Source: Gammaproteobacteria bacterium (GTDB lineage Bacteria > Pseudomonadota > Gammaproteobacteria > SZUA-229). From it: 5,579 nt of DNA. Positions 5,544 through 5,579 of the stretch are shown in pieces. Each line of letters starts with the position of its first letter. The stretch's first letter is position 1. The translations under genes and the position numbers were made by a program. A model generated the notes under the pieces. It did no database searches and was not told the origin of the DNA. It saw nothing but the letters and a program-made list of their open reading frames with translations. The DNA is taken from the NCBI GenBank assembly GCA_011051475.1, contig DRLE01000010.1, forward strand, positions 1 to 5,579. Reading direction: 5' to 3'.

Positions 5544-5579
5544 ATGCATTATTCAAAAAACAGGGCTACGGCCGGCTAC
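5544..5579 (+). CDS. Possible start of a further gene (12 codons, runs off right edge)
   Basis: The ATG at 5544 opens a frame reading MHYSKNRATAGY with no stop before the window ends. The -10-like TATACT ten bases upstream would place the transcript start almost on this ATG, and no Shine-Dalgarno is visible, so it would be a nearly leaderless message. Twelve codons are too few to identify a product; the real start may lie beyond the edge, or the promoter may serve an RNA gene. Confidence 0.25.
   Translation, partial: MHYSKNRATAGY

Noticed and set aside
4143..5549. A 468-codon open frame on the minus strand, antisense to the whole unknown gene and the end of yajD
   Set aside because: Its translation is low in domain-like features, rich in Gln, Leu and Gly, and starts inside the inverted repeat, giving a peptide of the kind that repeat typically yields. 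It is explained as the mirror of a gene with G/C-rich third positions. The plus-strand gene has an operon context and a ribosome site.

Overview
The window most likely comes from a gammaproteobacterium. It carries close relatives of Escherichia coli NlpC and YajD and a small DUF4124 envelope protein, a combination typical of that class. Nothing in the sequence fixes the genus.

Layout. The left two thirds (1-3741) is read on the minus strand. In the direction of transcription it holds: (i) an exported DUF4124 protein (3741-3307); (ii) an NlpC-type cell-wall peptidase lipoprotein (3139-2633) with its own candidate promoter; (iii) a 743-residue BcsA-type cellulose synthase with a C-terminal PilZ (c-di-GMP) domain (2468-237); and (iv) the first 84 codons of an exported protein resembling BcsS, which overlaps the end of bcsA by 17 bases and runs off the left edge. 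The right third is read on the plus strand: a YajD-type HNH nuclease (3809-4189), followed 13 bases later by a 399-residue protein I do not recognise (4203-5402). An 85-base imperfect inverted repeat follows (5411-5495), and then a promoter-like box and the first codons of a possible further gene at the right edge.

The two halves meet at a short divergent intergenic region (3742-3808). It contains a perfect 7-base inverted repeat whose loop overlaps a consensus TATAAT on the minus strand.

How the genes relate. bcsA and the BcsS-like gene are translationally overlapping and should form one c-di-GMP-controlled exopolysaccharide module. No bcsB lies between them, which is the main departure from the classical bcs layout. 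The NlpC-like and DUF4124 proteins are envelope proteins, but nothing in the sequence ties them to cellulose. The yajD homologue and the unknown gene are almost certainly co-transcribed. No tRNA, rRNA, CRISPR array, transposase or insertion sequence was seen. The most notable items are the atypical bcsA/BcsS arrangement, the extra C-terminal region of BcsA and the unknown partner of yajD; none amounts to a demonstrated new system.
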